Positions 43,384-52,992 of a stretch of 54,845 bases of DNA are shown here, in pieces. The translations under genes and the position numbers were made by a program. The stretch comes from Gemmatimonadaceae bacterium (lineage in GTDB: Bacteria; Gemmatimonadota; Gemmatimonadetes; Gemmatimonadales; Gemmatimonadaceae). Where the stretch lies: positions 1 to 54,845 of the forward strand of contig JACMPK010000205.1 of assembly GCA_014377535.1 (NCBI GenBank), in the 5' to 3' direction. The notes beneath the pieces were generated by a model that saw only the letters and a program-made list of their open reading frames with translations, did not search any database and was not told the origin of the DNA. Positions within the stretch are counted from its first letter, which is position 1, and every line of letters starts with the position of its first letter.

Positions 43384-46300
43384 ATGCGTGATGGATCGGC
43401 GGTGAGACGAGTCGTGACGGCAGTGCTGGTCTGCCTCGCGAGCGGCTGCACCGAGACCCCAGCCCCGTCGAGACCCGCTGCGCCGTACACCGGCACGGCA
43501 CCCGCGGTCGGCGCGACATTGTTCACGGCGATGCCCTCGTCGTTCACCGGCATCCGTTTCGAGAACCGCCTCACGGAGACGCAGGAGCTGAACGTCTTCG
43601 TGTACCGCAATTTCTACAATGGCGGCGGTGTCGCGACGGGCGACCTGAATGGCGACGGTCGTCCGGACGTGATCCTCGGCAGCAACCTGAAAGGCCCGAG
43701 CCTGTTCCTGAATGAAGGCGGGTTCCGGTTTCGTGACATCACTGCCGCCTCACGGCTCGTCACGTCGAAGCCGTGGACCACCGGCCTGACCCTGGCGGAC
43801 GTCAATGGCGAGGGTCGCCTGGACCTGTACGTGAGCCATGCCGGCGTTGGTGACGCGAACAGCCGCCGGAACGAGCTCTGGATCAACGAAGGAAATGGTG
43901 CCGACAGCGTCCCGCGATTCAGCGAGCAGGCGGCGAAGTACGGCATCGACGACGACGGCTTCACGACACATGCCTCGTTCCTGGACTACGATCGCGATGG
44001 TGACCTTGACCTGATCGTCATCAACAACTCGCCGCGTCCGGCCAGCAGCTTCGGCATGCGCAACACGCGCACGGTACGCGACCACAACGGCGGCGATCGG
44101 CTGTACCGCAACGACGGCGGGCGGTTCACCGATGTCAGCGAGAAGGCCGGCATCTTCGGGCCGGAAGTCGCGTTCGGGCTTGGCCTCGGCGTCTCGGACG
44201 TCAATCACGATGGCTGGCCTGACATCTACATCGCGAACGACTTCTTCGAGCACGATTACCTCTACATCAACAATCGCAACGGCACGTTCACCGAATCCAT
44301 GCAGCAGCAGATGCCCAACAGCAGCTACTTCTCCATGGGCATGGACATGGCCGATGTGGACAACGATGGGCAGACGGACATCTACACCACCGACATGCTG
44401 CCCGAGGACGAGTATCGGTTGCGCACCACCTCGTCGTTCGATGGCTGGGATGTGTACCAGGCCAAGCTGCGCAACGATTACGGGCACCAGTTCATGCGCA
44501 ACATGCTGCAGCGCAACAACGGTGACGGCACCTTCAGCGACGTGGGACAGATGGCCGGCGTCGCCCGCACGGACTGGAGCTGGAGCGCGCTGCTGACGGA
44601 CCTGGATCTGGATGGCCGCAAGGACATCTACGTCACGAATGGTTTGTTGCGTGACGTGACATCGCAGGAATACCTGGCTTTCGTCGCGAACACCGAGACC
44701 GCGAAGACCGTGACCAGCGGCGGCACGGTGGACTACATGGCATTGACTCGCGCGATGTCGACCACGCCGATCGCCGACTACGCCTTTCGCAACGATGGCG
44801 GCATGCGCTTCAGCAACCAGGCAAAGGCGTGGGGGCTGGATCGCGCCAATGTGTCCAGCGGCAGCGCGTATGCCGACCTCGATGGCGATGGCGCGCTGGA
44901 CCTGGTGGTGAACAACGCCAATCTCGAGGCGTTCGTTTACCGAAACAATGTGCGCACGCTGCTGCCCGCCAATCGATTCGTGCGCGTGCAATTGCAGGGC
45001 AGCGGCATGAATCGTTTCGCCATCGGTGCGCGCGTCACGCTGTTCAGCGATACTGCCCGCTTCATGCAGGAGCTCTCGCCGGTGCGCGGCTTCCAGTCGA
45101 GCGTCGAGTATCCGCTGACATTCGGCGTCGGCGCGCGTGAGCGCATGGATTCGGTCGTCGTGGAATGGCCGGACGGCCGTCGCAGCGTGCAGGTTGGCGT
45201 TGCGACGAACGCGACGCTCGTACTGCAGCATGCTGGCGCCGCGAGCGCACCGGCCGCGCGACCTGTCGGACCGCCGCCGTTGCTGGCGGATGCCACGGCC
45301 GCCAGCGGTATCGGCTTCGTGCATGTCGAGAACGAGTTCGTCGACTTCGATCGCGAGCGGCTGATCCCGCGCATGCTGTCCACGGAAGGACCGGCTGCCG
45401 CCTCGGGCGACGTGAATGGCGATGGGCTGGACGACCTGTTCATCGGCGGCGCGAAGGATCAGCCCGGGCAGCTGCTGCTGCAGCGGTCGAACGGCACGTT
45501 CGCGGTCAGCAACGCGGGCCTGTTCGAGCCCGATGCGATCTCCGAGGATGTCGGCGCCCTGTTCTTCGATGCGAACGGTGATCGCGCTCCCGATTTGTAT
45601 GTCGTCAGTGGCGGCAATGAATACTCGGAAGGCTCCTCGGCGCTGCAGGACCGTCTCTACCTCAATGATGGCAAGGGCACCTTCCGCAAGGCGACCGACG
45701 CGTTGCCCGTGGAGGTCAACAGCGGGTCGCGTGCTGCCGCCGGTGACTTTGATGGCGATGGTGATCTGGACCTGTTCGTGGGCAGCCGCAGTGTGCCGTG
45801 GAGCTATGGGCTTGACCCCGTGAGCATGCTGCTGCGCAACGACGGGCGCGGGCACTTCACCGATGTCACCAGCAGCATTGCACCGCAGCTGACACGCGTC
45901 GGCATGGTCACCGATGCCGTCTGGCAGGATGTCGACGGTGACCGCCGCATGGACCTTGTCGTGGTGGGCGAGTGGATGCCCATCAGCGTGTTCCGGAACA
46001 CCGGTGGCCGGCTCGTGCCCGCCGCCGTGCGCGGATTGGAGCAGAGCCGCGGATGGTGGAACCGCATCGTGGCCGGTGACTTCAATGCCGATGGCAAGAT
46101 GGATTTCATCGTCGGCAACCTTGGCCTGAACAGCCGCCTGCGTGCATCGCCGAAGGAACCGGCGACGCTGTTCGTGAAGGACTTCGACGGCAACGGTCAG
46201 GTAGACCAGATCGTGGCCTGCTACAATCAGGGGCGCAGCTATCCGCTGGTGCTCCGCGACGAGATGATCAAGGCGTTGCCGCCGCTCAAGGTGCGGTTCC

Positions 46301-46767
46301 TGAGCTATACCGAGTACGCGCGCGCCGGTGTCACGGACATCTTCACGCCGGACGATCTGGGCAGCGCGTTGCAGAAGAAGGTCGAGACCTTTGCGACCTC
46401 GATGATGCGCAACAACGGCGACGGCTCGTTCACGCTCGTGCCGCTGCCTGACGAGGCGCAGCTGGCTCCAGTGTACGGCATCGCCGCGCGTGACGTCGAC
46501 GGCGACGGGATCACCGACCTGCTGCTCGCCGGCAACTTCGATGGCGTGAAGCCGGACATCGCGCGGCTCAGCGATTCCTACGGCCTGATGCTGCGCGGTG
46601 CGAAGGATGGCGCGTTCACGGTCGTTCGTCGCGCGGGCAGCGGATTCTTCGTACCGGGCCAGTCGCGCGACATCCTGCACCTCCGCTCCCGTGATGGCGA
46701 GCGCTTCGTGGTCGCGCGCAACAGTGCGCGTCCCCTTGTTTTCCGTCTTGCCCGTCGCGACCCATGA
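43384..46767 (+). CDS. CRTAC1-type FG-GAP/VCBS-repeat lipoprotein with ASPIC/UnbV domain (1)
   Basis: The product is 1127 residues from ATG 43384, with lipobox LASGC (Cys22). Most of the chain is FG-GAP/VCBS repeats with calcium-binding loops of the DxNxDGxxD kind (DLNGDGRPDVILGSN, DVDNDGQTDIYTTDM), which build beta-propellers. An ASPIC/UnbV domain lies at about 529-617 (RGFQSSVEYPLTFGVGARER, VVVEWPDGRRS). A second propeller half follows (about 640-1120). Such proteins sit on the cell surface and are thought to bind polysaccharide or protein partners; no enzymatic residues are known. Its stop overlaps the haloperoxidase start by four bases. A near-equal-length paralogue follows that gene. Confidence 0.93.
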   Translation: MRDGSAVRRVVTAVLVCLASGCTETPAPSRPAAPYTGTAPAVGATLFTAMPSSFTGIRFENRLTETQELNVFVYRNFYNGGGVATGDLNGDGRPDVILGSNLKGPSLFLNEGGFRFRDITAASRLVTSKPWTTGLTLADVNGEGRLDLYVSHAGVGDANSRRNELWINEGNGADSVPRFSEQAAKYGIDDDGFTTHASFLDYDRDGDLDLIVINNSPRPASSFGMRNTRTVRDHNGGDRLYRNDGGRFTDVSEKAGIFGPEVAFGLGLGVSDVNHDGWPDIYIANDFFEHDYLYINNRNGTFTESMQQQMPNSSYFSMGMDMADVDNDGQTDIYTTDMLPEDEYRLRTTSSFDGWDVYQAKLRNDYGHQFMRNMLQRNNGDGTFSDVGQMAGVARTDWSWSALLTDLDLDGRKDIYVTNGLLRDVTSQEYLAFVANTETAKTVTSGGTVDYMALTRAMSTTPIADYAFRNDGGMRFSNQAKAWGLDRANVSSGSAYADLDGDGALDLVVNNANLEAFVYRNNVRTLLPANRFVRVQLQGSGMNRFAIGARVTLFSDTARFMQELSPVRGFQSSVEYPLTFGVGARERMDSVVVEWPDGRRSVQVGVATNATLVLQHAGAASAPAARPVGPPPLLADATAASGIGFVHVENEFVDFDRERLIPRMLSTEGPAAASGDVNGDGLDDLFIGGAKDQPGQLLLQRSNGTFAVSNAGLFEPDAISEDVGALFFDANGDRAPDLYVVSGGNEYSEGSSALQDRLYLNDGKGTFRKATDALPVEVNSGSRAAAGDFDGDGDLDLFVGSRSVPWSYGLDPVSMLLRNDGRGHFTDVTSSIAPQLTRVGMVTDAVWQDVDGDRRMDLVVVGEWMPISVFRNTGGRLVPAAVRGLEQSRGWWNRIVAGDFNADGKMDFIVGNLGLNSRLRASPKEPATLFVKDFDGNGQVDQIVACYNQGRSYPLVLRDEMIKALPPLKVRFLSYTEYARAGVTDIFTPDDLGSALQKKVETFATSMMRNNGDGSFTLVPLPDEAQLAPVYGIAARDVDGDGITDLLLAGNFDGVKPDIARLSDSYGLMLRGAKDGAFTVVRRAGSGFFVPGQSRDILHLRSRDGERFVVARNSARPLVFRLARRDP

Positions 46768-48122
46768 CCAGATACGCACGGTTCCTGGCGCTGCTGCTGA
46801 TCGCCGGCAACACCAGTGCCTGCTCGCGCGCCTCGACCGTCAGCGCTGCCACCAGCATGACCGATGCCACCCCGCTGCACGATGCCGTGAAGCTGGTGAA
46901 CGACGTCATCGTGTACGACATCTTCAGCCCGCCGCAGGCCAGCCGCGTGTATGCGTATGCCAGCATCGCGGCGTACGAAGTGCTGCGCCACGGTGACACG
47001 ACGTTTCGCTCGCTGGCGGGCCAGCTGAATGGCCTCACGCCGGTGCCACCACTCGATGCCGCGGCGCCGGTCTCGCTGCCGCTGGCCGGTGTGCACGCCT
47101 ACATGGTCGTCGGACGTGCGCTGACCTTCTCGCAGGCACGCATGGACACGCTGCGCGACGGCATGGACGAACGCTTTCGCAAGGAACTTTCGTCGGAGGT
47201 ATTCGAGCGCTCGGTGGCGTACGGCGACACCGTCGCGCGGCATGTGCTGGCATGGGCCGGCGCGGATGGCTTCAAGCAGCGCACCGGACTTGGCAAGTAC
47301 AGCGTGCTGCGCGATGCGCCGGGGCGCTGGATCCCGACACCGCCTGCCTACATGGATGCCGTGGAGCCGAACTGGGGAACGTTGCGCCCGTTCGTGATGG
47401 ACACGTCGAACCAGTTCAAGCCGGAGCCGCCGTTCCCGTTCGATACGGCGAAGCGCAGTGACTTCTACAAGCAGATGGTCGAGGTGCAGCAGGTCGGGAA
47501 GCACCTCACCGAGGAGCAGCGCGCGATCGCCGCCTTCTGGGACTGCAACCCGTTCGTGATGCACGTGCAGGGACATACCATGTTCGCGACCAAGAAGATG
47601 AGCCCGGGCGGACACTGGATGGGCATTGTGAGCCTTGTCGCGCGCAAGGCTGATGCCGACATGCTACGCTCGGCCGAGGCGTACGCGCGCACCGCCGTGG
47701 CCCTGGCTGATGGATTCCTGAGCGTGTGGGCCGAGAAGTACCGCTCGAACGTCATCCGGCCCGAGACGATGATCAACACCTATGTGGACGAGGGCTGGAC
47801 GCCGCTGCTGCAGACGCCGCCGTTTCCGGAGTACACCAGCGGGCACAGTGGCATCTCGACGGCTGCGGCCGTCGTGCTGACGCAGCTCTTCGGCGACAAG
47901 TTCGCGTTCGCGGACTCCACGGAAATGGAATACGGATTGCCGGTCCGCTCGTACGCATCGTTCCATGCTGCGGCTGACGAAGCGGCGATCAGCCGCCTGT
48001 ATGGCGGCATTCACTACCGTCGGGCGGTGGAGCAGGGACAGGTGCAGGGCCGCAAGGTGGGCGAGCTCGTGGTGTCGAAAGTCTCGACGCACCCGACGCC
48101 GATCGTCGCATCCACGCGCTGA
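46764..48122 (+). CDS. Vanadium-dependent haloperoxidase-family lipoprotein
   Basis: The product is 452 residues. ATG 46764 overlaps the previous stop (ATGA), and the lipobox gives Cys20 (NTSAC). The vanadate/phosphate-binding triad of the haloperoxidase/acid-phosphatase superfamily is complete: Lys325 and Arg332 in KYRSNVIRP, Ser359-Gly-His361 in PEYTSGHSG, and Arg411 with His417 in SRLYGGIHYRR. The spacing matches K-x6-R-P and R-x5-H. The fold is helical. It could oxidise halides with peroxide or remove phosphate; the sequence alone does not decide. Its location between two CRTAC1 lipoproteins suggests a surface complex. Confidence 0.92.
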   Translation: MTRYARFLALLLIAGNTSACSRASTVSAATSMTDATPLHDAVKLVNDVIVYDIFSPPQASRVYAYASIAAYEVLRHGDTTFRSLAGQLNGLTPVPPLDAAAPVSLPLAGVHAYMVVGRALTFSQARMDTLRDGMDERFRKELSSEVFERSVAYGDTVARHVLAWAGADGFKQRTGLGKYSVLRDAPGRWIPTPPAYMDAVEPNWGTLRPFVMDTSNQFKPEPPFPFDTAKRSDFYKQMVEVQQVGKHLTEEQRAIAAFWDCNPFVMHVQGHTMFATKKMSPGGHWMGIVSLVARKADADMLRSAEAYARTAVALADGFLSVWAEKYRSNVIRPETMINTYVDEGWTPLLQTPPFPEYTSGHSGISTAAAVVLTQLFGDKFAFADSTEMEYGLPVRSYASFHAAADEAAISRLYGGIHYRRAVEQGQVQGRKVGELVVSKVSTHPTPIVASTR

Positions 48123-48130
48123 GGCCCGAC

Positions 48131-51100
48131 GTGAGGCGTGCGCGGCAGTCCTGGCTCGCGCGTGCAGTCGTCACGCTGACGTGTACGCTGGTATTGACGG
48201 CCTGCGAGCGCACGGCCGCTGTACGCGGTGACGCCGTACGCGGTGACAGTGCACTGCTTGTCGCGGCGGAACCCGCGGGGCCGCCGCTCTTCGAACGACT
48301 CGACCCGAAGCGCACCGGCGTCGCGTTCGCAAACACGCTGCCGGAGTCACCGGATTTCAACATCCTCAACTACCTCTACTACTACAACGGTGGTGGTGTG
48401 GCAGTGGGCGACGTGAATGGGGACAGCCTGCCCGATCTCTACCTGTCGTCCAACCTCGAGCCGAACCGGCTGTATCTGAACCGTGGCGACTTCCGGTTCG
48501 AGGATGTGACGGAGCAGGCGGGTGTCGGCGGACCGCCCGGCTGGAAAACCGGTGTCACGATGGCCGACGTGAATGGTGACGGCCGCCTGGACATCTACGT
48601 GTCGGCGGTGCGCTACCTCACGATGCAGGGCCGCAACATGCTCTACATCAACAATGGTGACGGCACGTTCACCGATCGCGCGGCGTCGTACGGACTTGCG
48701 CACGCGGGTTATTCCACGCAATCGGCGTTCTTCGACTACGACGCCGACGGTGACCTGGACATGCTGCTGCTGAGTCACAGCACGCACACGGAACGCGCGA
48801 TCGGCACGGCCAGGCGTCGCGACGTGCGCGACAGCACCGCCGGCGGTCGGCTGTATCGCAACGATGGGGCCCGGTTTACCGACGTGAGCGCGCAAGCGGG
48901 CATCTTCGGCGGCATCGACGGCTACGGGCTCGGGCTGGTAGTGAGTGACCTGAACCAGGATGGCTGTCCCGACGTGTACGTCGCGAACGACTTTCAGGAG
49001 CAGGACTTCCTGTATTACAACACCTGTCGCAAGCGGTTCACGGAATCCATCGCGACGGCGACCGGGCACACCAGCCGCTTCTCGATGGGCGTCGACGCCG
49101 CAGACGTGAACAACGACGGCCGCCCCGACATCGTGGTCGGCGACATGCTGCCGGAGCGCGAGGACATCCTCAAATCGTCGGCAAGTTCCGAGGCGTACAG
49201 CCTGTTCAAGCTGCGCGTGCGTGCCGGCTACCATCCGCAATACGCACGCAACACGCTGCAACTCAATCGCGGTGGCGGTGTGTTCAGCGAGGTCGGGTTC
49301 CTTGCCGGTGTCGAGGCGACCGACTGGACCTGGTCACTGCTGTTCGCGGACCTGGACAACGATGGACAGAAGGACCTGTTCGTGACGAGCGGCATCTATC
49401 GCCGTCCAAACGACCTGGATTACATCAACTACATCGGCAACCAGTCGGTGCAGGCGTCGCTGGCCAACGGCGTGAACCGAGAGAACATCTCGCTCCTGAA
49501 GCAGATGCCCACGGTGCCGATGGTGAATCACGCGTATCGCAACGATGGCGGCTTGCGCTTCACCGACATGGCCAAGGCGTGGGGACTGGCGCAACCGGGC
49601 TATTCCAACGGCGCCGCTTATGTGGACCTGGACAACGACGGCGCGCTGGACCTGGTGGTGAACAACTACGACGCGCCGGTGTCCATCTTCCGGAATCGCG
49701 CACGCGAGCGCGGTGATAACGGGTACCTCACCATCGCGTTGCGTGGTGACGGGAAGAACACCGGCGGCATCGGCAGCAAGGTGACCATCGTGCGACAGGG
49801 GCACACGCAATTCCTGGAGCAGAGCCCGACGCGCGGGTTCCAGTCATCGGTGGACCAGCGCCTGCACTTCGGGCTGGGCCGCGACTCGATCATCGACACG
49901 CTGACGGTGATCTGGCCCGACCGTCGATTTCAGGTGCTGACGAATGTGGCGGGCAACCGCACGCTGGTGCTGTCGCAGCGCGATGCGCGCGGTGCGTGGA
50001 ACTATGCGCCCCAGCGGAAAACTCCGGCACTCTTCACCGACATCACGAACCGCGTGCCGACGGGGTACGTGCACGTCGAGAACGATTTCAACGACATGGA
50101 TCGCGAACCGCTGATGCCGCACCTGCTCTCGACGCAGGGGCCGGCGCTTGCCGTGGCTGACGTGAATGGTGATGGACTGGACGACATCTTCGCCGGTGGT
50201 GCAAAATGGCAGCAGGGTCGCCTGCTGCTGCAGCAGGCGAATGGCAGTTACGTCATCGCGGACTCGGCGACCTTCGCGCCGGACAGCATCTCTGAGGACG
50301 TGGACGCCGCATTCTTCGATGCGAACGGAGACACGCACCCTGACCTGTACGTGGTCAGCGCCGGGAATGAATTCTGGGGCAGCATGCCGGAACTGCGCGA
50401 TCGGCTTTACATCAACGACGGCCGCGGGCACTTCACGAAATCGCTCGACGGACTGCCGGCATTCTACGAGAATGGGTCGTGCGTGGTGCCCGGCGATTTC
50501 AATGGCGATGGAGCCATGGACCTGTTCGTGGGCAGTCGCGTGGTGGCAAAGCAGTATGGCTTGTCGCCGAAGAGCCACCTGCTGCAGAATGATGGGCGCG
50601 GGCACTTCACCGACGTGACGGAGCAGATTGCACCGGCGCTTCTCGAAGCGGGCATGGTGACGTCGGCGGCGTGGGTGGACATGGACAAGGACGGCACGCT
50701 GGACCTGGTGGTCGCCGGCGAATGGATGCCGGTGCGCGTGTTCCGCCAGTCGCGTGGCCGGTTCACCGATCGCACGAACGACGCCGGCCTTTCGAACTCC
50801 GAGGGGTGGTGGAATCATGTCGCGGCCGCTGACCTGAACGGCGATGGCCGCACGGACCTGGTACTGGGCAACCTTGGCCTGAACTCGTACCTCACCGCAT
50901 CGGCCACGCAGCCAGCCGAGATGTACGTGTTCGACTTCTTCGGCAACGGGACGCTGAAGCAGGTGATCAGTTTCTATAAGCATGGCGTGAGCTATCCGCT
51001 CGCGACGCGCGACGAGATGGTGAAGGTGATGCCGGCGCTGCGCGCGAAGTTCGGGTCGTACAAGGCGTTCGGCGCGAGCCGCGTGACGGACATCCTGCCG

Positions 51101-51511
51101 CCCGAAGAGCTGAAGCAGGCGCGCCTGTTGACGGCACATATGTTCGCGACTTCCGTGGCACTCGCGGGGAGCGATGGCCGATTCACGCTTGCGCCGCTGC
51201 CGCTGGAGACGCAGTTCTCGCGCACCTACGCCTCGTTTGTCCGTGACCTGGATGGTGACGGCACGGTGGACCTGCTACTCGGTGGCAACTTCATGGGCGC
51301 CCCGCCCATGCTGGGCCAGTCGGACGCGAGCTACGGGCTGCTGCTGCATGGCGCAGGAGACGGCACCTTCACGGCGGTGGACATGGCGCAGAGCGGCGTG
51401 CAAATCCGTGGCGAGGTGCGTCACATGGCGACGGTGCGCCGCGCTGGTGGACGAACGGCAATCGTGATCGCGCGCAACAACGATCGACTGCTCTTCCTCC
51501 AGACACGGTAG
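48131..51511 (+). CDS. CRTAC1-type FG-GAP/VCBS-repeat lipoprotein with ASPIC/UnbV domain (2)
   Basis: The product is 1126 residues from GTG 48131, eight bases after the haloperoxidase stop. The lipobox gives Cys25 (VLTAC). Architecture is the same as the protein at 43384: FG-GAP repeats with Asp-rich loops (DVNGDSLPDLYLSSN, DLDNDGQKDLFVTSG), an ASPIC/UnbV domain at about 545-620 (TRGFQSSVDQRLHFGLG), then a second repeat half. Just after the lipobox a 15-bp direct repeat (near 48218-48247) encodes VRGDAVRGD. Sequences differ widely from the first copy, so the duplication is old. It is probably surface-exposed and part of one complex with the haloperoxidase. Confidence 0.93.
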   Translation: MRRARQSWLARAVVTLTCTLVLTACERTAAVRGDAVRGDSALLVAAEPAGPPLFERLDPKRTGVAFANTLPESPDFNILNYLYYYNGGGVAVGDVNGDSLPDLYLSSNLEPNRLYLNRGDFRFEDVTEQAGVGGPPGWKTGVTMADVNGDGRLDIYVSAVRYLTMQGRNMLYINNGDGTFTDRAASYGLAHAGYSTQSAFFDYDADGDLDMLLLSHSTHTERAIGTARRRDVRDSTAGGRLYRNDGARFTDVSAQAGIFGGIDGYGLGLVVSDLNQDGCPDVYVANDFQEQDFLYYNTCRKRFTESIATATGHTSRFSMGVDAADVNNDGRPDIVVGDMLPEREDILKSSASSEAYSLFKLRVRAGYHPQYARNTLQLNRGGGVFSEVGFLAGVEATDWTWSLLFADLDNDGQKDLFVTSGIYRRPNDLDYINYIGNQSVQASLANGVNRENISLLKQMPTVPMVNHAYRNDGGLRFTDMAKAWGLAQPGYSNGAAYVDLDNDGALDLVVNNYDAPVSIFRNRARERGDNGYLTIALRGDGKNTGGIGSKVTIVRQGHTQFLEQSPTRGFQSSVDQRLHFGLGRDSIIDTLTVIWPDRRFQVLTNVAGNRTLVLSQRDARGAWNYAPQRKTPALFTDITNRVPTGYVHVENDFNDMDREPLMPHLLSTQGPALAVADVNGDGLDDIFAGGAKWQQGRLLLQQANGSYVIADSATFAPDSISEDVDAAFFDANGDTHPDLYVVSAGNEFWGSMPELRDRLYINDGRGHFTKSLDGLPAFYENGSCVVPGDFNGDGAMDLFVGSRVVAKQYGLSPKSHLLQNDGRGHFTDVTEQIAPALLEAGMVTSAAWVDMDKDGTLDLVVAGEWMPVRVFRQSRGRFTDRTNDAGLSNSEGWWNHVAAADLNGDGRTDLVLGNLGLNSYLTASATQPAEMYVFDFFGNGTLKQVISFYKHGVSYPLATRDEMVKVMPALRAKFGSYKAFGASRVTDILPPEELKQARLLTAHMFATSVALAGSDGRFTLAPLPLETQFSRTYASFVRDLDGDGTVDLLLGGNFMGAPPMLGQSDASYGLLLHGAGDGTFTAVDMAQSGVQIRGEVRHMATVRRAGGRTAIVIARNNDRLLFLQTR

Positions 51512-51516
51512 TGACC

Positions 51517-52947
51517 ATGTCCATCCTTCATCCGCTCCAGCGCATGCTCACCCGCCTGTCTGCACTGCTCGCATCACTTGCCGCCATCGCGGGATGCACG
51601 GCCACGGCACGAACGGATTCCGCGGAGCGTCCGCCCGCCGGCGTTCCTGGCGTGGAACGCGGCATTCACCCCGAGTGGTCGAAGAATGCGGTCATCTACG
51701 AGGTGAACATCCGGCAGTACACGCCCGCGGGCACCTTCGCCGCATTCACGAAGGAGCTGCCGCGCATCCGCGCACTGGGCGTGGACATCCTCTGGATCAT
51801 GCCGGTGCAACCCATCGGCACGCTCAATCGCAAGGGCACGCTGGGCAGCTACTACTCGATTGCCGACTACACGTCGATCAACCCGGAGTTCGGCACCGAA
51901 GCCGACTTCAAGGCGATGGTTTACGCGGCGCATGCGCAGGGCTTCAAGGTGATCCTGGACTGGGTCGCGAACCACACCGCGCACGATCATCACTGGACGC
52001 GAGAACACCGCGACTGGTACACGCGGCACGCCGACGGCACGCTGTCACGCCCCATCGATCCGGATGGCAAGGAGACCGACTGGACGGATGTCGTGGACCT
52101 GGACTACGGCAGCAAGCCGATGCGTGCAGCGATGATCGGCGAGATGCGCTGGTGGGTGGATTCCACGGGCATCGATGGATTCCGCTGCGATGTTGCGGGC
52201 TTCGTGCCGCACGACTTCTGGGCAGAGGCGCGCGCCGCGCTGCTGAAGGCCAAGCCGGACCTGTTCTTCCTCGCCGAATGGGAGGACCCGAAGCTCCACG
52301 CGTCGTTCGACATGACGTATGGGTGGGAACTGTTCCACCTGCTGAACGACGTGGCCTCGGGCAAGAAGAAGGCGTCGGAACTCGCCAGCTACTTTAGCGG
52401 CTTCGAGACGAAGTTCCCGGCCGATGCGTTCCGCATGAACTTCACCAGCAATCATGACGAGAACAGCTGGAACGGTACCGAGTTCGAGCGCATGGGCGCC
52501 AACCACAAGGCTGCTTTCGTGCCCGACGCGACGACCGCGAAGTCGATGCCGCTGCTGTACTCCGGCCAGGAGGCGAGCTTCAACCGTCGGCTGCCGTTCT
52601 TCGAGAAAGACTCGATCGACTGGAATGGCGCGTCACTGGCGGCCTTCTACCGCAGCATCTTCGACCTGCGCCACACGCAGGACGTGCTCTGGAATGGTCA
52701 GTGGGGCGCGCCGCAGGTTGTGCTGACGACGAACGCGCCCGATCAGGTCTTCGCATTCGTGCGCAGCCGCGGCGACAAGGCCGTCCTCGTCGCGACCAAC
52801 TTCGGCAAGGCACCAACCACGGTGGCACCCACCGACTTCCAGACCACGGGCGGCTACACCGACTGGTTCACGAAGGCCGCGGTCTCACTCACCGCCGGCG
52901 CAACGCTAGACATCCCCGCCAACGGCTACCGCATCCTGGTGAAGTGA
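51517..52947 (+). CDS. GH13 alpha-amylase-family lipoprotein
   Basis: The product is 476 residues. ATG 51517 follows the previous stop closely; GTG 51511 overlaps it and is also possible. The lipobox is IAGC (Cys27). The (beta/alpha)8 barrel has the GH13 regions: DWVANHT, GFRCDVAG (nucleophile Asp225), FLAEWE (acid/base Glu254) and FTSNHDENS (Asp314). A C-terminal beta domain follows. It should cut alpha-1,4-glucans or related sugars at the cell surface or in the periplasm. It closes the run that starts at 43384 and links the SusCD locus to starch-like or alpha-glucan substrates. Confidence 0.95.
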   Translation: MSILHPLQRMLTRLSALLASLAAIAGCTATARTDSAERPPAGVPGVERGIHPEWSKNAVIYEVNIRQYTPAGTFAAFTKELPRIRALGVDILWIMPVQPIGTLNRKGTLGSYYSIADYTSINPEFGTEADFKAMVYAAHAQGFKVILDWVANHTAHDHHWTREHRDWYTRHADGTLSRPIDPDGKETDWTDVVDLDYGSKPMRAAMIGEMRWWVDSTGIDGFRCDVAGFVPHDFWAEARAALLKAKPDLFFLAEWEDPKLHASFDMTYGWELFHLLNDVASGKKKASELASYFSGFETKFPADAFRMNFTSNHDENSWNGTEFERMGANHKAAFVPDATTAKSMPLLYSGQEASFNRRLPFFEKDSIDWNGASLAAFYRSIFDLRHTQDVLWNGQWGAPQVVLTTNAPDQVFAFVRSRGDKAVLVATNFGKAPTTVAPTDFQTTGGYTDWFTKAAVSLTAGATLDIPANGYRILVK

Positions 52948-52992
52948 CGCCGTTTCGCGACGCGCGCACGAGCCGCGTCGCCGCCGCAGCCG

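Noticed and set aside
43750..46779. A very long open frame antisense to the first CRTAC1 gene (about 1000 codons)
   Set aside because: It mirrors the codon pattern of the sense gene, has no ribosome site, and reads as a His/Arg/Gln/Val-rich shadow. The sense strand has clear FG-GAP and ASPIC motifs.
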